This document shows, one piece after another, positions 23,601 through 34,706 of a stretch of 64,000 nucleotides of DNA (the stretch's first letter is position 1; each line of letters starts with the position of its first letter). Source of the DNA: Bubalus kerabau. Taxonomy: Eukaryota > Chordata > Mammalia > Artiodactyla > Bovidae. The notes below the pieces were generated by a model. That model was not told where the DNA came from. It saw only the letters and a program-made list of their open reading frames with translations, and did not search any database. Position numbers and translations under genes: made by a program. Location of the stretch: contig NC_073626.1 in NCBI RefSeq assembly GCF_029407905.1, positions 83,727,482-83,791,481 on the forward strand, read 5' to 3'.

Positions 23601-24861
23601 ACAAGCCTGAATGGTGTTGGGTTAACTGCATTGGCTCACAGTGTACTATGCTTGGGGGGCTTGGAGACATCATCCCAGGTTTAGCATCAACACTTATTCG
23701 CTCTATGAGCAAAAGTAGAAACAATATAGTGCTTATTCTGTTTCAGATTCTCACATTGTGTCCTAGTACAGGGATTAGCTGAAACAGGAGGCTCTTACTG
23801 AAATGCTGCAGAAAAGCCTGCTAAGACTGCGGCAGCAGTGTGATGTTAAGGAAAAAAAAAATTGATAAGATTTAACTAAGATGATGAGACAACAAATGGC
23901 ACCTAAGTTAAAGGACAGGTGGGTATTTTAAAAGTTGAAGATAGATACAGCACAGTTGAGAGGAGCTGGCTTCTTGCATGCCCCTGGCAAGAGAAGTTCA
24001 GTGCCTTGAAGCAGAATGTCATGATTAGGAAAATAAAGGCTGTGTACACTGTCTCTGTGATGTTAAAGAGATAAAGGTTGACTATTCAGTCACTGGGAGG
24101 ACCAGCATGAGGCAGGTTAATCGGAGCACACTAGGTACACAGGTAGTTTTCAAGTATCTGAAATTCTGTTGCATTAAATGATAAGAATGAAAATGAGTGC
24201 TATTGGAATGAATTTCTTTGAGAGTACTTTTTATTAATCAAGATTAACAGTGGCATATTGATTATTTATGATGAGAATATACTGCTTATCATCTTATTCT
24301 ATGTTTAATTGATTAAACATGTACAATTTTTCCCAAATAATTTAAAGAGACAGTTATGGTCCCTCAGGGCCTGATTGTATATTATTGATGTTCAATAGTC
24401 ACATTCCCCATAGACTTTGTTTGCTGTAAGAGCCCCATCAGATTAGGTTTTACTCACTTTGACATTTCGAATATCCCTCATAAACATAATGCTAAAAATA
24501 ATGCATACATATTTAGTTGTACTTATAATCTTTGAGTTTATGTATCTTAGGATAACACTGTCAGTACTCAAATTGTCTATAAATGATTTTCATTTAATAC
24601 TGTTTCTTTTGGCTATTGTTCAAAGGAATTCTTGTAATATAGCTTTAAAGTTACATTAATTTTTTTCATTTCTAAAGTGAAACATTTGAGTTAAGGGAGG
24701 TCCAAAGTTAGTTTTGGTTCTGTCATCTGTAGAATATATTCTATTAATTGTGAATTAGCCATATTAATTAATCTATGCTAAAGTGAGATTACATCTTCTG
24801 GTGAAATTGTTTTCTAAATACCGACAATATTAAGTCAACGTTTATTGACCAAGTGCTAGGC
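20691..24861. other. Repeat-poor single-copy block
   Basis: About 4.2 kb with almost no recognisable repeat except a probable antisense L2 3' end at 21,020-21,130 ('gtgaacatctactgaggg'). The frames at 21,069-21,269, 22,375-22,921 and 24,459-24,659 show no domain. AT-rich stretches at 23.1-24.7 kb hold many TAAT/ATTA sites. The low repeat load fits constrained noncoding DNA but does not prove it. Confidence 0.4.
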
Positions 24862-25072
24862 CAGTGTTATTTCAACATGTTACCTCTTGAGCGATAGCAA
24901 GGGCAGCATCACCTGGGAATGTGTTAGGAATGCAGATTCTCAGGCCTGTTCCAGATTTCCTGAGTCAGAACCTCTGCGATGGGGGCGGGGTAATTTGTCT
25001 TTTAACAAGCGCTCCAGGTGCCTGTGAAGCTGCTAAAGGTTGACAACAGCTGTGCTGGGCAGGTCTTTGGTT
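24862..25072 (+). mobile_element. hAT-Charlie-type non-autonomous DNA transposon
   Basis: Order 'cagtgttatttcaacatg', 'gcagcatcacctgggaat', 'gttaggaatgcagattct', 'ttaacaagcgctccaggtg', ending 'gttgacaacagctgtgctg', is that of short MER20/MER58-class elements. The ends are roughly inverted. Exact subfamily not determined. Confidence 0.7.
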
Positions 25073-25309
25073 AAATATAATTTAAAAAATTATTATTACT
25101 ATAATGTATTTCAAATAGATCCTTTTTATATTATCAAGTATATTTCAAAGATATGTTACATAAGTAAGTTTTCTATTTTCTGGTGGCCCATTTTTCCAGT
25201 GTAAGTAGTAGCTGGATTTAAAGATTTATGCACTTATTTACATCTTAAGCCTAAATTTGTTCCTAAGAAGTTTTATTTCCCAAGAGCTTCATTTTTAGCT
25301 TTCAGAAGT

Positions 25310-25434
25310 TACATAGTGTGATGGGAACAGCGCTGAGGGGCCTATCTCCTCTGTTGGTGCACTGTGTGACTTGGCCTCTGTCACTGACCCTCTCTGCTCA
25401 GTTTTTTCTTTGTAAAATAATAGGCTGGTCTAAG
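25310..25434 (+). mobile_element. MIR-type SINE fragment
   Basis: 'gcactgtgtgacttggcct', 'gaccctctctgctcag' and 'ctttgtaaaataataggctg' follow the MIR/MIR3 sense order. It abuts the next transposon. Confidence 0.6.
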
Positions 25435-25632
25435 GGCTTCTCAGCTCAGTACAGCTGACATTTTGAGTTGGATATTCTTGTTGTGGGGTGTGCCCTGCAC
25501 ATCATTTAATGTGGAGCAGCGTCCCTGGCCTCAACCCAAAAGGTACTGGTAAAAACTCCCAGTTATGACAATCAAAACTATTTTCAGACATTAACAGTTT
25601 ATCTCCTGGGGGCAAAATCACCCCTCCCATCT
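25435..25632 (-). mobile_element. MER5A hAT transposon
   Basis: Antisense MER5A order: 'tgacattttgagttgg', 'tgttgtggggtgtgccctgc', 'gcgtccctggcctcaaccc', 'cagttatgacaatcaaaac', 'cctgggggcaaaatcacccc'. Nearly the whole 190-bp element. Confidence 0.85.
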
Positions 25633-26913
25633 CCTCATGTCCTAGTCATCCCATCCCTATGTTTGATAACTTTTGTTGACGCCTCTGCATAAAGTTCTAT
25701 TAAACTAAATAATAAAACAATGCATAATTTCTTCTTTTGGAAGTAGGTAGGTTAAAAATCCCAAATAAATAAAATAGGTATATGTCTTACTTACATAGGC
25801 TCTTTGTCCTCTTTAAGATCTAGGCATAATTTGCTCAAATATCTACCAATTCCAGAGTCTGTGGAAGACCACAACCCTTCTGCAACTTTTTAGGGACTTA
25901 AAATCTTATATCCTCTCCCATGTCCCAGAGTCCTAACTCCATATATACTTATCACTCTAAAAAAGTCACCCAGACTCCATTCGTCACTAGTTTCTACCAG
26001 GGATTTATGCATACAAATCATCTTTGGAGTTTAATAGATTTCACTAAGGATTTTGGTTCTGCCCCTCATTCTCTTTCCTTCCTTGACCATCTCTGCTCCT
26101 TACTCTATCTGTGCAAGATGTTCTGAGACCTTCAAATTCTTCTTTTTCTATTGTGCATGATAATCCAGTTTTCCACAGCTCTTACATCCAAATGTAAATG
26201 CCCAAACTTATCAAAGAGTTTAGAGGATCAAGGATCTTCGGTTTAGGACTATCTCCCTTTCATGGAAGATAGTTGAGTTCATGTACTATAATCGCAAATC
26301 ATAAAGTCATGGGGCTGGAGCAGATATTGAACTTAGTTTAATTTGTATGTCTTTAGAATTCATACTGAATGATAGTTCTTGGCCCATAAAACTATACATT
26401 TGCATGCCAGCATTTCAGAATATTAAATTGTATCTGTCCATGAGGAGTTACTGCAAACAGTTCAGCAATTTAGTCTAGACATTTTCTAGGGTTGATATGC
26501 ATGGTGGAAATAGATAAGCGTCACCCCTCCACATACACATGCTTTTCCCTAAGAGTAAGGAATTCTTTTCAGTAAAACATACTAAAATTCAAATTGTGGT
26601 ATTTTAAGATAACTGTGAATTAATGGATTTAATTTGATGTAAATATAAATAATATACCAGATAGTTATATTTTGATTAATCATCATAATAATGGATTATG
26701 ATAGAATAATTATATCCAAGTAATTTTATTTGGATTATTATTTCCAAAGTAATTGTAATACAAAAGTAATTGTAATAATTATATTATTTCCAAGTAATTT
26801 TATAGACATGATCCTTTCTAAGACCCACAGCAACCCTATATATAGGTCCCATCATTTTATAATTGAAATAAAATAAAATTCTTATCTCCAGATGCCAAAT
26901 TCTACCATTTAAC
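25633..26913. other. AT-rich single-copy DNA up to the L1 break
   Basis: No gene. A very AT-rich stretch (26,630-26,800) with repeated 'aagtaattgtaata' and 'tccaagtaatttta' words is followed by a probable MIR scrap (26,800-26,870: 'cagcaaccctatatatagg'). Confidence 0.45.
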
Positions 26914-28978
26914 CATAAATGGGTGCTGAATTTGTCAAAGGCTTTTTCTGCATCTATTGACATTATCATACGGTTTTTATCTTTTAATTGTTAATACGAT
27001 GTATCACATTGATTGATTTGCATTTATTGAAGAATTCTTGCATCCCTGGAATAAACCCAACTTGATCATGGCTAAAGCTGAAACTCCAATACTTTAGCCA
27101 CCTCATGTGAAGAGTTGACTCATTGGAAAAGATGCTGGGAGGGATTGGGGGCAGGAGGAGAAGGGGACGACAGAGGATGAGTTGGCTGGATGGCATCACT
27201 GACTCGATGGACGTGAGTTTGGGTGAACTCCGGGAGTTGGTGATGGACAGGAGGCCTGGTGTGCTGAAATTTGTGGGGTCGCAAAGAGTCAGACATGACT
27301 GCGCAACTGAACTGAACTGAACTGATCATGGTGTATGAGCTTTTTGATGTGTTGCTGAATTCTGTTTGCTAAAATTTTGTTGAGAATTTTTTCATCTATG
27401 TTCATCAGTGATATTGACCTGGAGTTTTCTTTTTGTGTGTTGTCTTTATTTGGTTTGATTGATGGTGGCCTTGTAGAATGAGTTTGGTAGTGTTCCTTTG
27501 CAATTTTTTAAAAGAGTTTTAGAAGGATAGGCATTAGCTCTTCTCTAAATGTCTGATAGAATTCTCCTGTGAAACCATCTGGTCCTGGGCTTTTGTTTTT
27601 TGGGAGAGTTTTGATCACAGCTTCAAGTTCAGTGCTTGTAATTGGTCTATTCATAATTTCTATTTCTTCCCGGTTCAGTCTTGGGAGATTGAACTTTTCT
27701 AAGAATCTGTCCATTTCTTCCAGGTTATCCATTTAATTGCCATATAGTTGTTCTTAAGTCTCTTATAATCCTTTGTATTTCTGCATTGTCTGTTGTAACC
27801 TCTCCTTTTTTATTTCTACTTTTGTTGATTTGATTCTTCTCTCTTTTTTTCTTGATGAGTCTGGCCAAAGGTTTATCAATTTTGTTTATCTTCTCAAAGA
27901 ACCAGCTTTTAGCTTTATTAATCTTTCCTATTGTTTTGTTCATTTCTTTTAAATTTATTTCTGCTTGGATCTTTAAGATTTCTTTCCTTCTACTAATTTT
28001 GAGGGTTTTTCTGTTCTTTTTCCAGTTGTTTTAGGTGTAAAATGAGGTTGTCCATTTGATGTTTTTCTTGTTTCTTGAGATAGGATTGTATGGCTATAAA
28101 CTTCCCTCTTAGAACTGCTTTTGCTGCATCCCATAGGTTTTGAGTTGTTGTGTTTTCATGGTCATTTGTTTCTAGAAATTTTATTTCCCTTTTGATTTCT
28201 TCAGTAACCTGTGGGTTATTTAGAAATGCATTGCTTAATACCCATGTGTTTGTGTTTCTTACAATTTTTTTCTTGTAATTGATATCTAGTCTCATAGCAT
28301 TGTGGTTGGAGAAAATGCTTGATACAGTTTCAATTTTCTTAAATTTACTGAGGTTTGATTTGTGACCCAAGATATAGTCTATCCTGGAGAATGTTCCATG
28401 TGCACTTGAGAAGAAGGTGTATCCTGCATTTGGATGGAATGTCCTGAAGATGTCAATGAGATCCATCTCATCTAATGTATCATTTAAGACTTGTTTCCTT
28501 ATTAATTTTCTGTTTTGATGATCTGTCCATTGGTGTGAGTGGGGTGTTAAAGTCTCCTGCTATTATTGTGTTAGTGTCAATTTCTCTTTTTATGTTTGTT
28601 AGTGTTTGTCTTATGTATTGAGTTGCTCCTATGTTGGGTGCATAGATATTTACAATTGTTATGTCTTCCTCTTGGATTGATCCTTTGATCATTATGTAGT
28701 GTCCTTCCTTATCTCTTGTAATCTTTATTTTAAGGTCTGTTTTGTCTGATATGAGGATTGCTACTCCAGTTTTCTTTTATATCCCATTTGCATGGAATAT
28801 ATTTTTCCATCCTCTCACTTTCAGTCTATATGTGTCTTTAGGTCTGATTTGGGTTTCTTGTAGACAGCATACATATGGGTCTTGTTTTCTATCCATTCAG
28901 CCAGTCTCTGTTTTTGGTTGGAGCATTTAATCCATTTACATTTAAAGTAATTATTGATATATACATTCCTATTGCCAT
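26914..28978 (-). pseudogene. L1 ORF2 remnant (endonuclease and part of RT)
   Basis: The protein would nick target DNA and reverse transcribe L1 RNA. It starts at an ATG read from 28,978 and opens MAIGMYISIITLNVNG, then hits a stop at codon 30 after an apparent frameshift. Downstream pieces in other frames keep the endonuclease order: CCLQET, NIYAPN, AGDFNTPL, SRIDYILGHKS, and a final motif read as SNHNA where active L1 proteins have S-D-H. The RT start (KSPGPDGFTGEFY) follows at about 27.6 kb, then a BovB insertion, then the block A motif SIDAEKAFDK, after which the element breaks off. Several frameshifts make it non-functional. Confidence 0.9.
27072..27322 (+). mobile_element. BovB 3' end inserted in L1 ORF2
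   Basis: 251 bp of BovB C-terminal coding and 3' end with an ACTGA-repeat tail, opposite in orientation to the host L1. Exact 9-bp target duplication 'tgatcatgg' at 27,063 and 27,323; removing it restores the L1 sequence order. Confidence 0.96.
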
Positions 28979-28982
28979 TTTC

Positions 28983-30187
28983 CTAATTGTTTGGGATTGA
29001 TTTTGTAGATCTTTTTCTTCTCTTGTATTTCTTGACTATATATGTCCCTTTAACATTTGGTGTTAAAGCTGATTTGGTGGTACTGAATTCTCTTAACTTT
29101 TGCTTGTCTGAAAAGCTTTTGATTTCTCCATCAATTTTGAATGAGATCCTTGCTTAGTAAAGTAATCTTGGTTGTAGATTATTCTCTTTCAGTACTTTAT
29201 ATCCTGCCAATCCCTTCTGGCCTGCAGAGTTTCTGCTGAAAGATTAGCTGTTAAACGTATGGGGTTTCCCTTGAATGTTACTTGTTTTTCCCTTGCTGCT
29301 TTTACTATTCTTTGTCTCTAGTCTTTGTTAGTTTGATTAGCATGTGTCTTGGTGTATTTCTCCTTTGGTTTATCCTGTATGGGACTCTTTGTGCCTCTCG
29401 GACTTGATTGACTATTTCCTTTTCCGTGTTGGAGAAATTTTCAACTATAATCTCTTCAAAAAATTTCTCATACCCTTTCTTTTTCTCTTCTTTTTCTTCT
29501 TCTGCTGCTAAGTCGCTTCAGTTGTGTCCGACTCTGTGCGACCCCATAGATGGCAACCCACTAGGCTCCTCTGTCCCTGGGATTCTCCAGGCAAGAGTAC
29601 TAGAGTGGGTTGCCATTTTCTTCTCCAATGCATGAAAGTGAAAAGTGAAAGTGAATTTGCTCAGTTGTGTCTGACTCTTGACGACCCCATGGACTGCAGC
29701 CTACCAGGCTCCTCCATCCATAGGATTTTCCAGGTAAGAGGACTGGAGTGGGTTGCCATGGTTCTGGAACCCCTATAATTAGAATGTTGGTACATCTGAT
29801 ATTGCCCCAGAGGTCTCTGAGATTATCCTCAGTTCTTTTCATTCTTTTTACTTTATTCTTCTCTTCAAAAGTTATTTCCACAATTTTATCTTTCAGCTCA
29901 CTGATTTGTTCTTCTGCCTCAGATATTCTCCTATTGATTCCTTCCAGAGTATTTTTAATTTCAGTAATTGTGTTGTTTGTCTCTGTGTGTTTATTCTTTA
30001 ATTTTTCTAGTTCTTTGTTAATTGATTTTTGCATTTTCTCCATTCTGTTTTCAAGGCTTTTGATCATCTTTACTATCATTATTCTGAATTCTTTTTCAGG
30101 TAGTTTGCCTATTTCCTCTTCTTTTATTTGGACTTCTGTGTTTCTAGCTTGCTCCTTCATTTGTGTAGTATTTCTCTGCCTTTTCAT
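28983..30187 (-). pseudogene. L1 ORF1 remnant
   Basis: ORF1 makes the RNA-binding chaperone that packages L1 RNA. From the ATG at 30,187 the frame is open for about 140 codons: a Lys/Glu-rich stretch, a heptad-like coiled coil (ENRMEKMQKSINKELEKLKN and on to about residue 110), then the RRM start NLRDLWGNIRCTN...IIGVPE. A BOV-A2 then interrupts it; on the far side the RRM/CTD sequence resumes (PRHMLIKL, DKQKLREFSTTKSALTPNVKG) to a stop at 28,983. Without the SINE it would be about 316 codons, near the family size. The stop is only four bases before the ORF2 ATG. Confidence 0.9.
29504..29760 (-). mobile_element. BOV-A2 SINE inside L1 ORF1
   Basis: Dimeric SINE read antisense, with the 'gaaagtgaaaagtgaaagtg' linker between monomers, splitting ORF1 after IIGVPE. 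Flanking duplication is short at best ('ttctg'). Same strand as the host L1. Confidence 0.95.
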
Positions 30188-30717
30188 TATTTATTTTTAA
30201 CTTATTGTGTTTGAGGTCTCCTTTTCCAAGGTTTCAAGGTTGAATTATTTCTTCCTTTTGGTTTCTGACCTCCTAGGGTTGGTTCGGTGGTTTGTGTAAG
30301 CTTAGAATAGGGTGAAATTTGTGCTGAGTTTTTGTTTGTTTTTCCTCTGATGGACACGACTGAATGAGGTGGTAATCCTGTTTGCTGATGATTGGGTTTG
30401 TATTTTTGCTTTGTTTGTTGTTTAGATAAGGCATCCTGCACAGGTGGTTGGGTGGTGCCAGATCTTGTATTCAAGTGGTTTTCTTTGTGTGAGTTCTCAC
30501 TATTTGATACTCCCTATGGCTAGTTCTCTGGTAATCTAGGGTCTTGGAGTTAGTACTCCCACTCCAAAGGCTCAGGGCTTGATCTCTGGTCAGGAACAAA
30601 GATTCCACAAGTGGTTTGTTATGGCATTAAGTGAGATTAAAACAAATACACAAAAACGAGAAAACAAAGATGAACCTCAGACAAATGGCAGTTACAAATG
30701 GCAGACAAATAATAATT

Positions 30718-31647
30718 AAAATAATGCATATGCATATATACCCATGAGCAAAGTCAAAACAGTCCAACAAAAACAAAGTACAGTAGATTGACCTGGTGAA
30801 CAAAGGAAACCAAAAATTATATCTACCAGTTAAGAACAAAACTAACTAAAGAACAAACTGCAAAACAAAACTAAAGCAAGGTGCTAATTGGGGAATAAAG
30901 CAATAAAACTAATACATATGTTGAGAGGAAAGGAAAAAAAGAAAAGAAAGAAAGAATAGATATGCAAAGTTAAATAGAGGTAGATAAAGAAGATTTATAT
31001 ACATTAAAGGTTAACTGCAAGGGGAAAAGTACAGTAGGAAAAGCAAACAAAAGAATAAATGTAGAAAAAAATTATAATAGGTTTAAAAAAATTAAAATTA
31101 AAAAAACAGAAAAGAAAAAAAAAGTAAACCCCACAGAACTGCAGAAGCCCAACATAGAGGCAGAGGTTTATAACAAAAATAAAAAGTGTGACTGATTATA
31201 CATATATACATATACACCCATAAGCAAAATCAAAATAGTCCAACAAAAATAAAGTACAGTAGATTGACCTGATGAACAAAGGAAACCAAAAATTATATCT
31301 ACCAGTTAAGAACAAAACTACGTAAATCACAAACTGGAAAACAAAACTAAAGCAAGGTGCCAATTCTAGAATAAAGCAATGAAAATAAAACTAACAAATA
31401 TGTTGAAAGGAAAGGAAAGAAAGAATAGATGTGCAAAGTTACATAGAGGTAGATAAAGAAGATTTATATACATTAAAGATTAACTGCAAGGGGAAAAGAA
31501 TAGTAGGAAAAGCAAACAAAGGAATAAATGGAGATAAAATAATAATAGGCTTAAAAATTTAAAAAAAAAGAAAAGGCAAACTACACAGAACTGCAAAAGC
31601 TCAATGTAGAGGCAGAGGTTCAGAACAACAGTAAAAAATGTGACTGA
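30718..31647. repeat. Two-copy tandem duplication in the L1 5' UTR
   Basis: Copy 1 (about 30,718-31,195) and copy 2 (about 31,196-31,647) share long blocks in the same order, e.g. 'cagtagattgacctg', 'attatatctaccagttaag', 'gatttatatacattaaag', 'ctgcaaggggaaaag'. The period is 476 bp at the left and 452 bp at the right owing to small indels. Confidence 0.93.
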
Positions 31648-32344
31648 GGAGGAAAAAAAAGCTCAAAAGCTTTATTAGATTTCATAGTGCCAATAAAATT
31701 GACAACTACAATGGGGAGGGGGGAGGGGAGGAAATTAAAAGAAAGAAAATCCAAAAGAATCTACAGAGTAAGTCAAAACATAAGAATAATAAATGTTTTC
31801 TTGAGTCACTGCTGTCAGAGTCCTTTCCCTTGGTGGGAGTCACAGTCTACCTCACCTCCCTAGGATGCCCTCCAACACCGTGCTGATCTCTGGACCTGCT
31901 GTGGGGGCAGCTCAGATTCTAATCTGGTCCTGCTCCTGTGTGTTCTTGCCTCCAATGTCCACAGCATCAGAGCTAGTGCGTCTTCTTTTGTGGGAGCTCT
32001 CAATGTCCTTTTATATATTCCATAGACACAGAGTCTGCCTAGTTGATCGTGTGGATTTAATCTGCAGCTTGTACAGCTGGTGGGAAAGTTTTCACTCTTT
32101 TTTCCTACCTACACTGCCCCTGGGTTTCAACTGTGGTTTTATTTCCACCTCTACATGTGATTCGTCCACTGGAGTTTGCTCCTGAGGCTGCCCTGGAGGA
32201 ATTGGGTTTGCCCCTGTGAGGGCCAGGTGTTGAGGTGGTATAGCTGCTTGGGTCACAGGGATTCTGGCAGCACCAAGTACTCAGGGGAGTTGGTGGCTGG
32301 GGCAGAAGGAAATATAGTGCTCTAAAAGGGTAGGGCAACCAGAA

Positions 32345-32450
32345 TCGGCCAATACGCTCCAGTATTCTTGCCTGGAGAATCCTCCTGACAGAGAAGCCTG
32401 GCAGGCCACAGTCCTCAGGGTCGCAAAGAGTTGGACATGAACGAAACGAC
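32345..32450 (+). mobile_element. Bov-tA-like fragment within the L1 5' UTR
   Basis: 'ccagtattcttgcctggaga', 'agaagcctggcaggccacag' and 'cgcaaagagttggacatga' match the 3' part of Bov-tA. I recall related L1 copies carrying the same piece, so it may be an old, inherited part of this L1 lineage and not a fresh hit. Confidence 0.75.
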
Positions 32451-33411
32451 CTTATGCATATAGATGCAAGATTTTTTTTGCCTGTGGCAGTTCTGCCCTT
32501 GTGAGAGTTGAGTGTGAAGGTGGCACAGCTGCTTGTCTTGTGGGGACCCTGGCACTGCAAAGTGTGTAGGAACACGGACTGCCTCTGCCCCAGGAGTTAT
32601 GGCCCTATCATAGTCTTTCTTCGTGCCTTTTGTAGCTGGTGATCAGTGGCCACTCTTTCTCCATAGCTCCACCCATCCAGGCACATAGAGGGCCCCCCTG
32701 GCTGGGGTCCTACTCTGTAGTTTGGTGCATCAGTCACTTAAAGGAGCACCCTGGGTGGGGTCCTACTCTGTAGTTCAGTGTGTCAGGCATTTGATGGGCC
32801 AGTCTCTCTATTGTTCAGCTGCCTATGCTGGTGTGTGGGGAGAGAGAGGTTATGGCGATGGCTCCACCCCTTACGCATGACTCAGCAGTATCGCCTTGCT
32901 TCCATGGCTGCCCGGCTTTCCTCCACAGGCATTTCCCACCACAGTCTCCTCCCTCACATTCCCCTCAATCCTCTCTCGACAGTCAACAGCAGCACTTACC
33001 CTGGGATTGCTCCACAGTCCCTAAACTCCAGCTCCCAGCCACTGTACCTTCCAGGGGACCTGTGTTCCTGTCCAGGGTATGTATGGCTGCTGCAAGGACT
33101 GTCTGATTCTCATTCCACTTAGGCTACCACAGGTCAGCTGTTTCACTCTCAGCCTTAAATGTTTCTCCTCTGATTCAGACAATTGCCCCGATGTGGGGAT
33201 CAGACCCCTACTTCAGTTTCCCCACCCACTGAGGGCTGGTCCAGTCCTACTAACACTCCTGTTTTTTCCCCTTGTTCCTTCACCCTACTGAGTTTTGCGT
33301 GGTTCTATATATTCTTTGCCATTGGTCAGGTACTCCCGTCTATTCTCAGCTGGTGTTCTGCATACACTTCTGTATCTGAAAGTATTCCTGATGTATATAT
33401 AGAGAGAGATG

Positions 33412-34706
33412 TGCCGGGGTCCAGCCCCGGTGGATCCAGGGAAATTCGAAGGAGAGACAGCGTCGGCGAATACACTGGCTTTAATTAGATATTAATTAGA
33501 GGTATAAAGAGTAATAGAATGAGGATAGCTCAGCAGGAAAATTCAGTGGAGAAAAGAGGCTGAGTAGCTTGGTTTATGCGGGAAACCAATAAAACTTCAA
33601 GACAAGAAGCTTGCACCACTTATGCAGGCTGCAGGCGTCCTTCCATTCTCCCAAAGGAGAGGAGACACTGAGGCCTCCCCGGTTGAATCTTAGAAGCCCA
33701 GGCGAAATTAGTAAGCTTGGCGGGCTCTGCGCTCCAGATGGAAACTCAGCCAGAGTTTGAGAGAGAGAGACATGGGGAGACCAGTCTTTCGAGGAACTGA
33801 TCCCACTTTTTATTTTTCCAGGGTCTGTTTTTATACACTGAGATGTTATGCAAAAGTCACGCGGGGTCAGCAGTCCTGACTTTTATTAAAGTCAGGTGCT
33901 TCGTACAAATGTATACAGAGGTCTTAGGGGTGTTACATCATCTTCTGGCCAGGGGTGCCTGCTGACAATTTATGACCCTCTCCTTGTGACAGCGGTCAGT
34001 CAACCAGAACACTTATTTCTCCAGGGGTGATTATTTTTGAAACAGACACCACCTTCCAAAGATACCAGATAAAGTTACATTCCTATAGGGTGAGGGTGTA
34101 GTGGGTTTTAATTAAGGAAAGAATTTGCTTAGCCTAAGGTCTAATGTGATTAATATCAAAGGTTAATACTTATTTCTTCTATATATTCATTAATGTGTAT
34201 AAGGGCAGGGGATGTGGAGACTTAGCAGCGAACATTGGCTCAAAAAATGAAAAACCCTTCGCCAATACAATTTCTAATCAGCCCACTATACTATACTAAT
34301 AGTTTTCTAACTTCTCTAAAGAACCTGTTTTTAGAAGGTTTAACGCATCTCGTGCCTCTCACGGTTGGGAGGCTGTGAGCAATCACATGTGGCCGGACAA
34401 GCCTGTCAAGCAGGCTAGAGAACCTTCAGAGGAGTTTGTAGGTTGAAACACTCCTATCATGCCCAGGAATTATTATTAACTGGAGCTCTAAGTTAACTCC
34501 TTCTCTGAAAGAGATGGTGGGGAACAGCCCCCCATAAAGTCAGAGGTGTAGATGAGAGCACAAAGTAGTAAAGTAGGCAGACTCTGGTTTTGGGGGTAGA
34601 TGCTCGAGAATTTCCTGGGGACTCCTGAGGCTCGATCCCACTTTTGCGTATGTTGAACCTCCTTCCTCATGACCTTTGCCATGGGCGGAGCTCCTGGCTC
34701 CCAGCA
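33412..34706 (-). mobile_element. Solo LTR of a class II (betaretrovirus-like) ERV
   Basis: 1,295 bp, TG...CA ended on the minus strand. Exact 6-bp target duplication 'gagatg' at 33,406-33,411 and 34,707-34,712, the length typical of this retrovirus class. Both flanks are L1 5' UTR, so it inserted into the L1. No internal retroviral sequence remains, as after recombination between two LTRs. A TATA-like 'tataaaaa' lies on the minus strand near 33,834. Confidence 0.93.
33827..33834 (-). promoter_or_regulatory. TATA-like box of the solo class II LTR
   Basis: Read on the minus strand as 'gtgtataaaaac', about 420 bp before the LTR 3' end. It would drive transcription toward the L1 ORFs. Activity is unknown. 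Confidence 0.5.

Larger units (their letters stand above)
30188..33411 (-). repeat. L1 5' UTR
   Basis: About 3.2 kb between ORF1 and the solo LTR, with no open frame conserved. It contains a tandem duplication, an A-rich plus strand and a more GC-rich distal part (31.8-33.3 kb), as expected for a promoter-bearing 5' UTR. Frames here (31,865-32,185; 32,105-32,575; 32,778-33,488) are chance. Confidence 0.75.

Noticed and set aside
29600..30187. 195-codon frame as an intact protein
   Set aside because: Only the first about 143 codons are L1 ORF1; the rest is read through a BOV-A2 insertion.
30718..31647. CRISPR-like or satellite array
   Set aside because: Only two long copies without spacers, inside an L1 in a mammalian genome; a simple tandem duplication explains it.
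31865..33488. Several 70-156-codon frames in the L1 5' UTR
   Set aside because: None matches L1 ORF1 or ORF2, they overlap on both strands, and the region is upstream of ORF1.
33412..34706. Part of a complete provirus
   Set aside because: Both flanks are L1 sequence and carry the same 6-bp duplication, so only a solo LTR is present.
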